Shown piece by piece: positions 41,719 to 56,329 of a DNA stretch of 64,000 nt. The DNA lies in assembly GCA_945643635.1 (NCBI GenBank), contig CALZFC010000031.1:1835001-1899000 (forward strand), read 5' to 3'. The notes under the pieces are model-generated. The model ran no database searches and had not been told where the DNA came from. It was given only the letters and a program-made list of their open reading frames with translations. Positions within the stretch are counted from its first letter, which is position 1. Each line of letters starts with the position of its first letter. Source of the DNA: Allodiplogaster sudhausi (lineage: Eukaryota; Nematoda; Chromadorea; Rhabditida; Diplogasteridae). The position numbers were made by a program, and so were the translations under genes.

Positions 41719-42989
41719 CGTAGGAGTGCTCTTCTTCTTCCAGCTCTCAGTTCTGCTCGGTCAGGGGAGGCGCGGCCGACGTGGCAAGCCTCCCGCCGGC
41801 CACAGCAAGCAGGAACTCCACGGCGGCGCGAGGGAATCGCGCGGGGAAATACGGAAGAGGACGACGGCAGCACCTCCAAGAACGGTCAAATTAGGCAGCA
41901 TTATTTTTTTCCATAACACATTTGGTCAAAAATATATTATGTGTATAAGAAGATTGTCAATTTGGACTTACGAAGAATGCACGAATATCACAAAGGCCAC
42001 AACAAGCATGAGAAGAAAAGGAAAGCGGAAAGGGGAACAAGTGAAATAACAGAAACAGACAAATTCGCCAGGCTTCAGAGCGCGCGAGATGCCGGAAATG
42101 TTTTTTTGACAAGAGTCCAGCACACGATAATTCAGCAAATGACTGTAACATGCCCGTAAGAGCCCTAGTTGACCCCGTTAAACTTGTCTACCGTGTATTT
42201 TGCTTTTATTAATTTTACAATAATTATTTATTTCCAACCGTATAGTGTTAAAAGGGGTATTTTTGACAAGACGAGATTTAACAAATGAAGGGAGGGCGAG
42301 GAAGAGGGAATGAGAGGGCTATTGTCGGCAGTGGCAGGCCGCAGAGAACAGCTAGGCTCCTCCCACTTCTAGCCACCGTCTTGTCGTCTCGCCACCTCCA
42401 CAGCAGACAAGCACACCTCTGGCTTACTCTGTCCGTCCTTTCTCTGCCATGATCTGTCTTTTCATCTCTTTCTCTCTCTCTCTATCCCTATCTCAAATCT
42501 ATCTGCTCTCTCTCTCACTCTTGCCATCTCTCTAACATTCTAACCATCTCTCTCTCTCTCTATGTGCCAACCCTTGTTTTTACAGAATCAGCTGTGCGGA
42601 TAAAAGAATGTGGATGTGATGTGTTATATATCCCAGTGTTATGAAAAGAGTTTCCATGAAGAAATATTTACACTAAACCTGTCCCTTTTAGTGAGAACAA
42701 CGCTTGAGCCTTTACCATGAACAAGATGCGCAAGCAATGGTGCAGGCCTAAGAAGATATGAAAGGGTATTAGGGCGTGGTTTAACCTCTCAAGGGGCTTC
42801 ATTATTCCATTAGTCATTCGCGCCCTCCCCTCATTAGCCGAGACCGGGAAAAGCTAGTGTTTGCCGTTGATGAAATTCAACTCCTACGGGGAGCACTACT
42901 ACGAAAGGGAATAAGGTGGAGGAAGGCCGTGGAGGGACGGAAGGATGGGAGAAGACACCATACAATCCGGCACTCATTTAGAGTTCAGT

Positions 42990-43028
<39 letters not shown>

Positions 43029-43326
43029 TATACACAATTCAAGGGATCTGATAGTTTCGATTAAAATGGAATTAAAGAAATGAGTCACTGAAAGAGCTTA
43101 TGATTTGTCGATATGGAAAATGAGTGTGAAGAAATGAGGCTCACAGGTAAGAGAAGGAGAGGGAGGGGATCGTACAAGAGTTAAAGAAGAGCATACGGAA
43201 AGGAGGGACAGTGAATTCGCAACGATGCGATAGAACATCTCCGTGGTCTTCCTGTGTCTTCAGTTGACACACGCCATTTCTACTTTTCTTCTCCTTCGCA
43301 CGGCTTTTCCTCTCCTCATCATTTAC

Positions 43327-43359
<33 letters not shown>

Positions 43360-44395
43360 ACAGTCTTCCTTGCTGTCATCACCCCATTCCTTCATCCTCC
43401 TCGTTCCGTTGCTTATCCCGTGGTAAGCAAACGTTGCAATGCCGCATTGTACGCGTAACAGTCCAGTAAATACACATACAGGTAAGGTCTATGACAACCG
43501 AGATAGAAGGCAGCGGAAATAGGAGAGAGAGAAAGATAGATAGATGCAGAGAGAGGGAGAGAGAGAGAGAGAGAGAAAGCGGAATAAAGAGAGCGGAACA
43601 GAAACAAAGCACCACTGTCCAGGGTGGGAAGTTGATCGTGGTGTTCCGCAATCGAGAAGTGTTATCAATCAACGCTTTCCCGAAATTGCCTCTTCTGTGA
43701 TACCGTAATCAAAAGAAATCCTATCAGTTCAAAAGCCACATCATCCCTGAAAATCACCCATCTTGAAAATATTAAAAAATAAGCTTCTGTGATTATAAAT
43801 ATCCTCATTAGTTCAAATAATGTAAACTATTCCAACTTTCAAATTAACGCATCAAACAACTGGCGCAATTAAATAAATCTTCATTTAGTTTAAGATATTT
43901 TGCAGGGAACGTGCAGACAAGTTCTCGTGTCAAACTGTAGCGAAACCTTGTTGAGGAGCTCCCATCATTCATTTGCTACTGTAAAAGAAGAGGGAGAGAA
44001 GTAGAGAGACAGAGAGAAAAGAGAGAGAGGCAGAAACTGTAGAGAGCACAGAGTCAAATGAGACGGAGAGATAAAGAGAGAGTGGAGTTCGTTTGTCCAC
44101 ACTCGAAGCGAGGAGGTCAAAACAATGTGAACGGTCCGGGATGGGATGGAGATGTGAAAAGGGCTGGCACCGACACACGAGACAGTGGCGAGAGAAGTCA
44201 TGCGGGAGGAGAGAGCAGACATTGAGAGTAAAGAGGAAGGGAACATAACGAAAGAGGCAGCGAGAGAAAGAAACAGAATGTTTGAGCCCTTCATCCCTCA
44301 ACATCCCTTTTCGCAAGCTCTCGAGGAGCATCATCTAGCCTCAGCTGATTTTTGGAAAACACGAAGGAAGAAGGGTCAGAAGGACTGAGAGAAAT

Positions 44396-44442
<47 letters not shown>

Positions 44443-46860
44443 GAGTGCGAGTGAGAGTGAGAGAGAGCAAAGCTGAAAAAGGAGAGAGAACAAAGATAAA
44501 GGGCAAAGTCTAAGAGAGATCTGGTGAGATCACCCAAACAAGGAAGCTCGTCTGGAAACAGGTGACAGAGATCGAAAAAAGGATAATGGAATAAAGATGG
44601 GAAATACATACCCTGATAAACAAAAATATCAGAAGAATTGTGTAAAACGTACTTGTGAGAATAGAAGCTTTGGTAATATGGAAAAAAGGAATATGGAAGA
44701 AGGAGGAGAGATGCATAGGGAGAGCGAGAGAGAGAGAGTGAGGCTTTAGCGATCCTTATCATGCGACAACTTGCCATACGAAATAGAATCGGAACTGGTC
44801 TGAACCAGCCACTCTCGCAACAACTTCGCAGCACGCACATTTTTTAGAAGTCTGGCTATCGGCTGGAAGTTCATAAACAAGTCTTTGAGACAAAGAAAGA
44901 CATTTCAAGTGGAGATTTAAAAGAAGAAAAGAATAACATACAGACATAGAGGGGCGACAACTCATGTGAGAAACTCAGATGTTTTCATCTTCTCATGATA
45001 TGAAGCATCAAAGAGAAGAGAACAGTCAAATACCGATCTTTTCCAGGAGGGAGTCTCTCACTCTACATAGATGCACTGTGGGGAGAGATGGGAGAAAGAG
45101 AAAAAAGAGTGAGAGAAAGAAAGAGAGAGAGAGAGAGAGAAAGAGATAGAGGGAGCAGACAGAGACAGTTCTGATGGATCAAAAGACAGCACTGTGGAAC
45201 CGGAAGCAACCGAAGAACAAAGACTTCTGCTGCCAACCATTAACATCGAGCCAGTATCTGCATGGAACACCATATCAGCGAGAAGAAGAGATAGATGTAT
45301 AGGGAGGAGAGAGTGAGAGAGAGCAGAACTGGAGACATTATACGTACAAAGAGAAATTCAAAGTAACCATTAGTGATCAGTTAATGATAGAAGCGAGATA
45401 GAAACAATAATTATCACCAAATCAGTCGACCTCATTGTAAGCCTCTTTGGAGTTTATATCAGTGCAGATGACAGCGCCAGTCCACTTTCGCAATCTCTGC
45501 TAGACTGTAACACTGATTGTGTTTGTCAGAGTCCGTCCGCAGTTTCTGCCATGTCCATGCGTCTAGCCGTCTGAGTCTCTTCCTTTCTTTCGATCACTCT
45601 TCGCCCTGATATGGTTTGGTGTCCCTCGCAAAAGGTAGCCGCGCATTTTTTTAAGCTTCTTCAACCGATGACAGGAATACTTTGAGGTGCATGAGGGCTC
45701 TTCGATAACACGACATTTCTTTGTCGTTAGACCCTCTCTCTCTCACTCTTGCTCTCTCTCTCTCTCTCTCTCTTGCTCTCTCTCTCTCTCTCTCTCCATC
45801 TCTTACTCTCTTTTCTCCCTTCTCATTCACCATCTATGATTCAACTTCACTCTCACTGTTGACAAGAAAATGATCCGCTAGTAGCAAAGGGAGAAGCTTA
45901 CTCCGTCCGGGCTACCGCGACCATCCTGCCAATCAGCATTAGAGGTAGACGTCTCACACACAAGCCTTCCGTGCACTCAAACTTCAGTCTCCTGCTCACG
46001 TTCTTACGCATTCTTCTCTCTCTCTATCTCTCTCTCTCTATCTCACTCTGTCTCTCTTTCTGTTTCTTGCTCTCTACCAGTCATTTACCTCGTCCCCGTC
46101 CCTCCGTTTTCCTTCCAATTGTTCTCCAAGACCCATCTGAATGAATTAATCACTAAACATTTCAGTAGTCACTTGCTTCTGGCAATTTCATCGACAGCCT
46201 CTATCTCTACCTTTTCTGTGTTTTCTAACAAGGAGAAAATGAGAGGGAGAGAGGAAGAGAGAAATATATGAGAGAAAAAGAGTGAGAGATAGAGAGCGAG
46301 AGAGAAACAGAAGAGTCACGAGTGTCTTCTAGTTTTTTTTCTGCTTCCTCTCGGCCCTAAAACACTGCTAACGACCCTAAGAGCCAGAGTATTGAAGCGA
46401 CAAAAACTATGCAAAGATGTAAGTTATCAATGTGCAAATAATGCGAACGCCACTGAAGATGTTGCTTTTTGCTGTTAGAGGGAGAGAATGGGAAACAGAA
46501 ATAGAGGGAGAGAGAGAGAGAGAGAGAGAGAAGGAGAGAGGGAACAGAGGGAGAGAGAAACAGAAGGAGAGTGGGAAACAGAGAAACAGAGAGTACACGG
46601 CAGACGAAAATACAGAACAGAAAACATAACAAGTCAGGCGAGAGGAAGATGCTGAACAAGCAGTAGATTAGCATCTCTCGCCGTGAATCGTCAACCTGGC
46701 TGAGCGGTCAAGAAAACATGGAGTAAGAAAGCGGAGAGGGAAGAGACATCAGAGAAAAAGGAATGGAAAAAGTAGACGGTTGCGAAGATGGAGATCCTGC
46801 TGCCATTTAGTCATTTATTCGGGTTTGCCTTTCTTACCATGCCAATCTCTTTTTCTCTCT

Positions 46861-46915
46861 ATCACCTCTCTTTTCTCAATCACCTCTCTTTTCTCAATCA
46901 CCTCTCTTTCTGTCA
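46861..46915. repeat. 18-bp tandem repeat (atcacctctcttttctca)
   Basis: Nearly three perfect direct copies of an 18-bp pyrimidine-rich unit inside the gene-free region. Confidence 0.9.
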
Positions 46916-47096
46916 CTCTCCTCTGTATATCCCATCTTCCCTCCCTTCCTCTCTCGCAAAGTTCTAATCTGTCTTGTTCATCAAAAGCATACACGGATGA
47001 GTGGGCTGCAGCGCAACGACGGCTATAAGGCCTTCTAATCAGCAAAGCAATGGCGTAGAAAAAGAGGGAGGGAGAGGGAGAGAGAGAGAAGGGAAG

Positions 47097-47146
<50 letters not shown>

Positions 47147-50100
47147 CCTGGCTGTTCGATTGTCTATTCATCTAAGAGGCCTCGAAGGAGGCGAGGCAGG
47201 AATCGGAAAAGGCACCTCCTCGTATACAAAACCAATGAGAAAAAAACTGCGGGTGTGCCAGCCGCCACCAGCCTGTCGCATATCAGAAACACGGAATCTT
47301 GGATCACGATTTAAGGTGGCCGGGCAGAGGACGAGAACGGTGAGGGCGAAGAAAGAGTAGAAAAAAGGAAACTCAAGGAGGTCTGCGGATGATATAGATC
47401 TACGAACCCTTGCAGTCAACATCAGGAACAGACGTATTACTACTCAAGTAAACGGGATTATAATGCAGTAGTAAGAGACAATCTAGACTTGAGAACGGTC
47501 ACAACAGCAAGAAGAAGAAAATACAAAAAAAAAACCTTCGGGAGGAGAGGAGGAAAATGCAGGAAGTCACTCGCATGGTCAGCAATGCAACATTGGAGAG
47601 AGCGACCGATCAGTTTCTCTCTTCCTATCTATCCCTCTCTCTCCCGGTACTCAATCATCTATACTTCCTGCATCTCCTCTCCCTCTCTCTCTCTCTATAT
47701 CTCTCCACTCTCTCTCCCTCTCTCTGCCCCCCCCCCTCTCTACTCTCTCTCTCTCCCCACCTGCTCTCACAATTCTCATTCCGCAATCGCGCGCTTCCCT
47801 TCCTTGGTCCAATTAATCTGTCGCCGATCGGGGCTGCTTCCAAACGATGGAGAGCAAGAAATGTATCGGATACGCAGTGGCCAGGCCAGTACGGACAATT
47901 ATATACACACGGGAGGCAGAAAAATAAAGAGCTAGAGAGAGAGAGAAAGAGTGAAACAGAAACACAGAGAGAGAGAGGGAACGTGAGAGAGAGAGAGCGA
48001 GTGAGGGAGTGAAAGAAAGAAACAGAAAGAGTAATCGAGATAAAGTTCACGTCCACTTTCTTACAAGCAACGCGTGATTACTCAGGAACGCGAATATTTC
48101 ATAAACACCTGTCAATCAGCCAGAAATCATCTTCCCGGCAGAGCATGCGATGATGAATGAGAAAAGGTGAGTCCGTCCAAAATGATCGGGGTTCAGAGGA
48201 GAAAAGGGCCGGGGCAGGTAGAGAGAGGCCAGCCTTGAGACGGTCGCCTGCCAGTCTCTACGTTCGCTCTCTGGGTTCACTCTTTCCTCATCTCACTCTG
48301 CGTCTCTCCCAATCTCCTCTCTCTCTCTAACCCTCGCAGCTTCTCCCTCCAGCTTGACGTCCTTATCATGCCCAGCTCTGGCTGTAAACAAGAGAAGGTG
48401 CAGTGCCAGTCGCCATGGCCTAGATGACGGTGATGCCGTTGCTTCTCCTCTTCCATATCTGTCTTATCTACCGACAGTAATTCTCTCTCTCTACCATCTA
48501 TCTCCCTCTCTCTCTCTCTCTCTCTCCCTTTCCGTCTTCCGAACGTCCTCTTCCTCACTCAATCCAACAATGGAATGCGTGGAATGCCTTGCCATCATTT
48601 GACAGTTGTCCATCTAAAGTTCACCACCAACGGCATGCTCGCAAATAATACTTAATCTCTTCTCCAGAATTTTATTCTCCCCCTCCCTCTCTATGTCTCC
48701 GCTGCCTTATGCTCTCTCCATTCTCTCTCTCTCTCTCTCTCTCTCTCTGTTGCCCGGAGCAAGAGACTAAACTATAGTGAATATGAAAAGAATTTGACCA
48801 AAAGATCGGGAAAAATGAAACAACAAATCTCCAAGGGCTTTACTAATTTCCAAGGGAAGTGAGAAATGTGGTGACAAATACGAAATAATCAGGCACAGAC
48901 GAAAATCTGTGTGAGATAAGGAAGACCACTGGCTGAACTGCCCCCCCCCCACGCCAGCCCGACTGGCTTCTTCTTTGTCTCTTTTTCATGCTCATCAACT
49001 CGTTAATATCGCCGTTAAATTAAGTGGCAGAAGGCCAGAATGGAATGCGAAGCTTGCAACCATAATGAAAATATGACTTTCGCTCATTGACTCCCCGAAC
49101 GATAACAACATCCAAATCAAAAATCAAGAACTTTATATATATATATGTATATATAAATGGTTGCAACCCTTTCACGGCATCCAAATTGATTGATAAAATC
49201 CTATTACTATTCATTGTTTGGATAGCCAAATAGCCTGCACGCGAGACTCACACTGATGGCGTCCAAAATACAGAACACTGCGCTAATTTATCGCGGCCAT
49301 TAAGTAATTCGTAGCAGGCATTTAATGACATTGTGAATGCAAGGAAATTATGAGCCAGATTGACACGCTCAGCCATGGAGTATTGGCATCAAAAATTGGA
49401 GTTATCGGGAGAAAAATGATGTCATCGGTCAGCATGCATGGACTGACAACAAAATGACACTATTAATATGATATCGGAGTGATCATAACTATTGCAACAA
49501 TTGTAGTAGTTTAGTGAAAGTACCAAGTTATAAAAAACGTGACTAAAGTATGGTCAATGCGAGGGGATGGAGAGAATGAGCTGATAGAAGGACCACGCAT
49601 TCTATGAGTCCATTGGACGGCATCTCCACAACCAAAAGGAAGCCGACACGCAAAAGGTGATTCGGTACTCGTCTTCGAGGAGAGAGAGAGAGAGAGAGAG
49701 AGAACGAGAGAACGAGAGAGAGAGAGAGAGGAGGAAATGATAGAAAGAAATGAGAATGTGAGATGAAAGTGATAACAAGAGCAAGATAGATAGTGAGCTA
49801 CGAGGAGGATGAGAGATGGCGAGAAAGGAAAGTAGAAGTCCGTCCAGCCGCTTAAATTTAGATAATATGCAGCGGAATTATTCTTTCGGACAAGAAGACG
49901 CGGCCTAGTGGAAGAGCGCAAGAATTGTTAAGAGCACAAAACTGTTCTGGGTTTTAGGCAGAGGAATGGGGAGGGGGGAGGTAGGGGGAGACATAAAACA
50001 TTCCAGAATTGGTGGGAAGGGGTGAGGAGGCGGGTGTGAATTTGATCAGCTAGACAATAAAGACACAAGGAGAAGAAATGGAAAGGCCAGGGGGTGGGAA

Positions 50101-50882
50101 AGTGAGGGAGAGAAGGAGAGGGAGGAAGAGGGAAAAAGAGGGAGAGAGGGAGAGAAGGAGAGGGGGGAAAGAGGGAAAAGAGAGGGAGAGGGGGAGAGGA
50201 GGGAACAGGGAATAGAGAGGGATTTAGGGAAGAGCGAAAAGGATACTTGGATTTGGCATTGCTGCATTTGACGACTCTCACACACCGCCATTTTCGAACA
50301 AATTTAGTGGCGCTGTAGAGGGGGACTGGAGGGAGAGAGTGGGCGGAGGGAGAGGGCAGAGAAAGAGGCAATGAGGGAAAATGAGAGTAAAGCAATGAAG
50401 TGACGAAGATTGGGCAGGAAAACTGTAGAGAAGATGGAGTCAGGAAAGGAGAGTGATAGAGAGATGAAGATGTAGCGAGATATAAAAAGAAAGACGGAGA
50501 ACGTTAGAGAGATAAAAAAAATAGCGCAAGAGGAAGCAAATAGAGAAAAAGAGCGTCGCTTAGTTAGCTTCCTCATCCGCGAAATCCTCTGGGCGTTGCG
50601 GTGCAAACATACATCAGTGGACGAATAAAGTTTGTACAAACGGAAATATGGAGAAAGAGACTGAGAGATAAACAGAGAGCAAGAGAAGGAGAGATATGGA
50701 GAGAGCACAGATAGATAATATGAAATATGAAGGGCCGAAATAAGAGCTCACAGAGAAGCAGAAGAAGAAATAAGGAAGAGAGAACAGAGGGAGAGATGAT
50801 CAGAGAAAAGAAGACAACAGAGAAGACAGCCGATTCCTGTTGAGGATTATGAAACGTTATAAACTACGTAAGATGAAAGAAA

Positions 50883-50925
<43 letters not shown>

Positions 50926-52224
50926 AGGACAGATGAAAGTATAGAAAAATAAGAAATTCATTGACGTTGCCATTGGAAGCAGAACGTTTCGAAAGTGAAT
51001 TTAAAGACTCAACAGGAGTCAGATGGAAGATTTCGAACAGGACATCAGAAATAGAATCTCACACATTCCCAATGCTCTCACAGCCATTTATATTTCATTT
51101 TTCAATATGGCAAGTCCATGAAGTACCTTTCTTGCAATCTGAACTGAGAATTCTCCTGCGCACGCGCATATTATACAGAATTTAGAATGAGAAGCAAGAG
51201 TACTTTCAGGGAATTATGGATGGAAGAAGACTTTCAGGATTTGGAGAAGATATTCTGGATTTGGATCATGCAAGTGACAAGTGGATGACCGAGAGAGAGA
51301 GAGAGAGCGAGAGAGAGAGAAAGTGATAGAGAAAGGGAGTGACGGAGAGATAGAGGTAGTGAGAGAGAGAGAGAGAGAGAAGGAGAAGGGAGAGACAGAA
51401 AGAGAGCGAAGGAGACGGAGTCGAAGAGAGTAAGAGCTTTCCGAGTTGAAGTCACTCTCAGTGAATGAAGAGAGCCAAGAGAAGACGGCCACTCTTTGAC
51501 TGGTTGTATTAGTAAACGGACCACTGTGCTCAAGTAAAAGAAAAGGAACAAAAGAAGGAGAGATAGAGAGAAGAGAGCAAGAGAACGAGAGAGAATGCAA
51601 GAAAGGGAGCGAGAGAGAGAGAGAGTGTGTGTTTGAGAGAGAAAATGTATAAACAAAAAAGAAAGAGTAAAATAGAAAGAGTCAAAAAGAGGGTGAACGA
51701 ATGTGGTTGAGTCAGATTTCGGTGAATGAGGACGAAAAAACGAAAAGCCTGAAAAGCACAGTGTCTGAGTGAGCAAACTGTCAGGAAAACCAAAGAGGAG
51801 AAGAAGGGAGAAGATGAAAACAGAGGTCAAGAAACCGAAGAAGGGTTAACAAGTGTTAAAAGATTTTATATTGACCGGGAATAAGAAAGAGCGGGAATCC
51901 TCTAAACATCGATAAAATACATTTAAAAATATTTTTATACCTATGAATTCGGCAGAGGAGGGCATGAAGGAAACGACTACTACTCAAGGAATTTGCATGA
52001 GCTGAGAGAGGTCATTCCCTATAACAAAGGTTATGCGAGGGTAGAGAGGAAGAGAGATCGAGAGAGAGAGAGGTAGAGGGAGAGAGGGAGAGAGATAGAG
52101 AGAGATGCTGCAAACAATAGCAGCCATTCAGGGGAGGCGAGCGGATCAGTAGGACGATACATGGAAAAGCAAGTGAAGTGAGAGTGATATGCAGACATAG
52201 GGGGCAGAGGTGTAGGCAGCAAGA

Positions 52225-52350
52225 GCAAGAGAGAGAAAGAGAAAGAGAGAGAGAGAGAGAGAGCGAGAAATAGAGAGAGAGAGAGAGCGAGAAATAGAGA
52301 GAGAGAGAGCGAGAAATAGAGAGAGAGAGTGCGAGAGAGCGAGAGAGAGA
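52225..52350. repeat. Purine array with GCGAGAAATAGA spacers
   Basis: GA runs separated by three copies of gcgagaaataga, giving a unit of about 26-30 bp. Confidence 0.85.
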
Positions 52351-52595
52351 TATGGTAGACAGACGAATAGCAGAGACAAGGGCAGCAGAGAATCAGAGAA
52401 AAAGAGACATAACGAAATTGTCACGACGTCCCTCCATCTTCTGTGCCTTCTCCTGTGTCTAAGGGAAAATTGAGAACGCTACATCGGGCGTTCGAGGACG
52501 AAAAAAGAAAGGAGCTAGCTAAGGAAGCGAAGGAGACTGAAAGGAAACCAGGAGGAGAAGTAGAAGAGGAGGATGGAGAGGGAGAGATAGATAGA

Positions 52596-52646
<51 letters not shown>

Positions 52647-53769
52647 GAGGAACAGGAGGGAGTAAGGTAAGGAAGGGAGATTGACGGATTGAGAAAGAGG
52701 GCCACAGAAAACGGTAACTCGGAGAAGTCCCACGAAAAACCTTAACAGAATAAGGAAGTTTGCTGATACGAACGAAGAAGGAAGCGTTCGTGGGAAGTGG
52801 CCAGAATTTACACAGGCAAGGCGAGTACTTCTATCCCAAATTGAGAAAGGAACGGAGAAAGGAAAGACGAAGGAGCGAGGAAGTGAAAAAGATTAGTTGA
52901 TATGCTCCTCGATGATTAAGATGGCTCTTTATCATTTTTAATCAACAATAACTGATAATATTAATTTAAGAAAATAAGACGACATCGCGTCGATCTAAAT
53001 TATGAAAGTGAAATAACAAGGAGGGCAAAGTGGATGAATTCGAAGAGAGATGAAGGACAGCGACTGAGAGGAAGAAAGATACAGAGAACAAGAGAGTGAG
53101 GGAGAAAGAGAAAGAGCAGAGAGAGAGAGAGAGAAAGAGAGAGTCAGAGAGAAATGGGTAGGAAGATAGAAGAAGAGAACGACGATTTTGTTGCGAAGCT
53201 CGAGCAGGAGCTGCGCGTGCCTGGCCAGCAGATTAATTGCTCTTGTCATGGGGGGCTACAATCACTGAAAACTCCACTTAATCTTCTTGCTTAGCTATTC
53301 TAAGGTATTCCTCTGTCTCTCTCTCCCTCTACTTCCTCACGCTCTCTCAATCTCTCCATGTCTCCCTGCTTCTCTGTTTCCTCTCGCTCTCTCAATTTCT
53401 CTTTCGTTTCTTCTCCGTAGAAACACCGCCCCGACACTGTTGTCATGCCGTCCGCACTGATAGGTGTGAAAAATAGCGAGAACGATCGCGTAATCAGTTC
53501 ACTCTCTCTCTCTCTCTCTCCCTCTATCTCTCGCTCTGTCCACCTCTCTCTCTCTCTCTCTCTCTCTTTGTCTGTCTCGGAATAGTCTCTGGTTCGCTGT
53601 TCCTTAATCGTGCACTCTCTATCTCAAACCCTCTCCGTCTTTTATCTCACTTCCTGCCCATCCTCTGTCTGCTTTCATTTACATTCACTCCATAGCTTTT
53701 TCTTACATTTCTTCTGATGACACTCTACTCATTTGCTTTTCATCTTCTCTGCCGATATGTTGTCTCTTA

Positions 53770-53802
<33 letters not shown>

Positions 53803-54217
53803 GCTCACTCTCTTGAGAGGTGTCATTTTCGTTTTATCAATCGATCAACAAGCCAAGTATCAAAGTGTGCTAGCTTTTACGTGAGTCGCGCGAAATATTG
53901 CTGAGACAAAGGAAGACAACTTTGGAGGTGATCGCGAGGATGCAGAAAATAATCAGAGTATGAGAGACGTTTTGGAAGAGAGCGTGAGAAAGGGAAAGAG
54001 GATAGAGAGGCAGAGAAAGAAATATAAGATAAAGCATGAGCCAGAACAAGCGAGAAGACAAAGAGGAGAGAAAGTGAGTGGTAGACGAGATGGAGAAGAG
54101 AGAGGAAGAGAAAGAGAGACAATTCGAAAGCGATAGAGTGATAAAGGGGGGGGGGAGAGTGAGAGAGATCAGAGAGAGAGAGAGAGAGAAATGGAGATTG
54201 AGAGATAGTTGGATAGG

Positions 54218-54260
<43 letters not shown>

Positions 54261-55332
54261 GCTCAGTCGCGCGCGTGTGTGTGCATGAGCATGCGAGGGC
54301 GGACAAAGTAGATGGAGTGAGTGGTGGTGACACAATGACAAACGAGCCGACTGACCCAAGGCGGCACCGGCCAGGGAGGGCTGCTCTCGCTCTCTCCCTC
54401 TCGGTCTCTCTCTCTCTCGGTCTCTCTTTTCTCTCGGTCTCTCTCTTCCCTCTGTCTCTCTCTTCCCTCTGTCTCTATTTACTTCCTGCCAGCCAGCGAT
54501 GCCCCCAATAAGTCGTCAGCTTCTCCGCGCGGATGGCCAGACAACTCCACGGGCCTACTCCGCAACTCATAACAGAGCTTTCCGTTGACTGGCTCAAGAA
54601 TGATGCAGAATTCTTCAATTACACTACATAATGCGATTCACTCAGACAGTTGTCATTATACCACATAGTATTACAGTATGCACATCAAGAATTCTCTCCT
54701 CCCGAGTGCCACTCCCTCACCATCAGCATAAGAATGACCCTGACATTCTTCTACAGGCAAATGGAAGACAACAGACGAGCAAACTTGACTGTTAATGTAT
54801 CTCACATTCTACGCACAACAGCAAAACGAAAGTAAAGTGGCTGCGAAGTTGGAGATGCAATATTGTGGGCACTAATTGGGGGACCACGCCAATGCGTCTA
54901 CTGGCATGGCGAGTACCTAAAAGGATTCAGTGGCGAGAAAGAAATGAAAGAGAAGTGCCGAGAGGAAGAGAGAGAGCGAGAGGGAGAGAGAGAGAGAGCG
55001 AGAGAGAGATAGAGAGAGAAAATGATAAAGTGGTAGTGAGAGAGAAATAGAGATAAAACATTGTATCCAAAAAATGAAGGAAAAAAAGCCTTTCTGGAAG
55101 CGATGATTGGCAAGATAAGAAGAGTGATCAAGAAGCGAACTCTTCTCGGAATGAGTATTCTTCATGCAGTTTGCAGTCACTCTAAAGCATGCTTTGGTAG
55201 ATTACTGCAGAGGCATGGGAACGGTGCAATAAAATAGAGACAAGACGATTGAGGCATGACAGAGAAGATGTGAAAGGAGATGAATAGACAGAGAGTGAAA
55301 GAGGAAAAGAGAGATATAGCTAAATAGAGAGA

Positions 55333-55379
<47 letters not shown>

Positions 55380-55534
55380 AGAGAGGCTAGATCATTTCGA
55401 GAGAGAGAACATGACAAACAAATCACTTCGAGCTGGCGTCGATCCTTCTCAAATGTCTCGATTAGGCGGCTCTTGTAACGCCATGATGTCCTACATTTGT
55501 GATTTAAGAAAGCAGGGAAGGCGATAGAGGAAAA

Positions 55535-55573
<39 letters not shown>

Positions 55574-55574
55574 G

Positions 55575-55628
<54 letters not shown>

Positions 55629-55849
55629 AAAGAGAGTTTCCGCGCATAATTAATGTCGCGATGAGGCGTGCACTTCGCATGGTCAGTCAATCTCCCTTTA
55701 TCCTCTTATCCGGATCAGCTATCTTTGTCGCGACATGCACAGATAACATCTGTGGAAGACCCCAGAACGATCATGCAGACCCTCTTGCCACTCTCTCAGG
55801 CAACACGGAGAGGTACAGAGAGAGAAAGAGAGAGCAGAGAGAGATCGAA

Positions 55850-55891
<42 letters not shown>

Positions 55892-56329
55892 TAGAGACTC
55901 ATGAGATTCATCTCCAAGAGTCCACTCTCCTCGTAAGACGGCCAGCAAGACACGCGAGCCCGAATAAACAAAAAAAGTGCAGTAGTGGCGGGAGATGAAA
56001 TTGAGCCCCTGGGAGATGTCAGGCCGTGGAAGGAGAGGGCCATTACCGGGCAAAAAGTGGCAGCCAGTCTAAGAAGGTGCCTCAGAGCCCACCCACACTC
56101 GGACTAAAGTTCCTGATTACGAGACGAGATAGATCGTTGGTGGGTATTACAATTAAAAAGACAATCTACTAGAAGATAGCTAACGTTTAAGAAGTCGTAA
56201 GCGTTGGATAAATAGGATAAGTACTCAGATAAGCAAAATATGCACAAAAATCACAATAATCCAATAGGTAGACTTTGGAGGATCAATGAACCGCATATTT
56301 ACGGCTCAGAACATAAGGTTGCGACCAGA

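Larger units (their letters stand above)
41719..56300. other. 14.5-kb gene-free, GA/CT-repeat-rich intergenic region
   Basis: Upstream of the CRIM1-like gene, this region contains no frame with splice-consistent neighbours or recognisable residues. It is a mosaic of plus-strand purine blocks (for example 42985-43025, 43535-43580, 44390-44440, 47060-47145, 49680-49735, 50050-50200, 51290-51420, 52225-52350, 54165-54260, 55325-55390, 55535-55630, 55815-55890) and pyrimidine blocks (42470-42565, 43320-43370, 45730-45800, 47620-47760, 48480-48535, 53500-53575, 54380-54480). The CRIM1-like promoter should lie at its left edge, but I see no TATA box. Long Ser/Leu or Arg/Glu frames here are repeat artefacts. 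Confidence 0.7.
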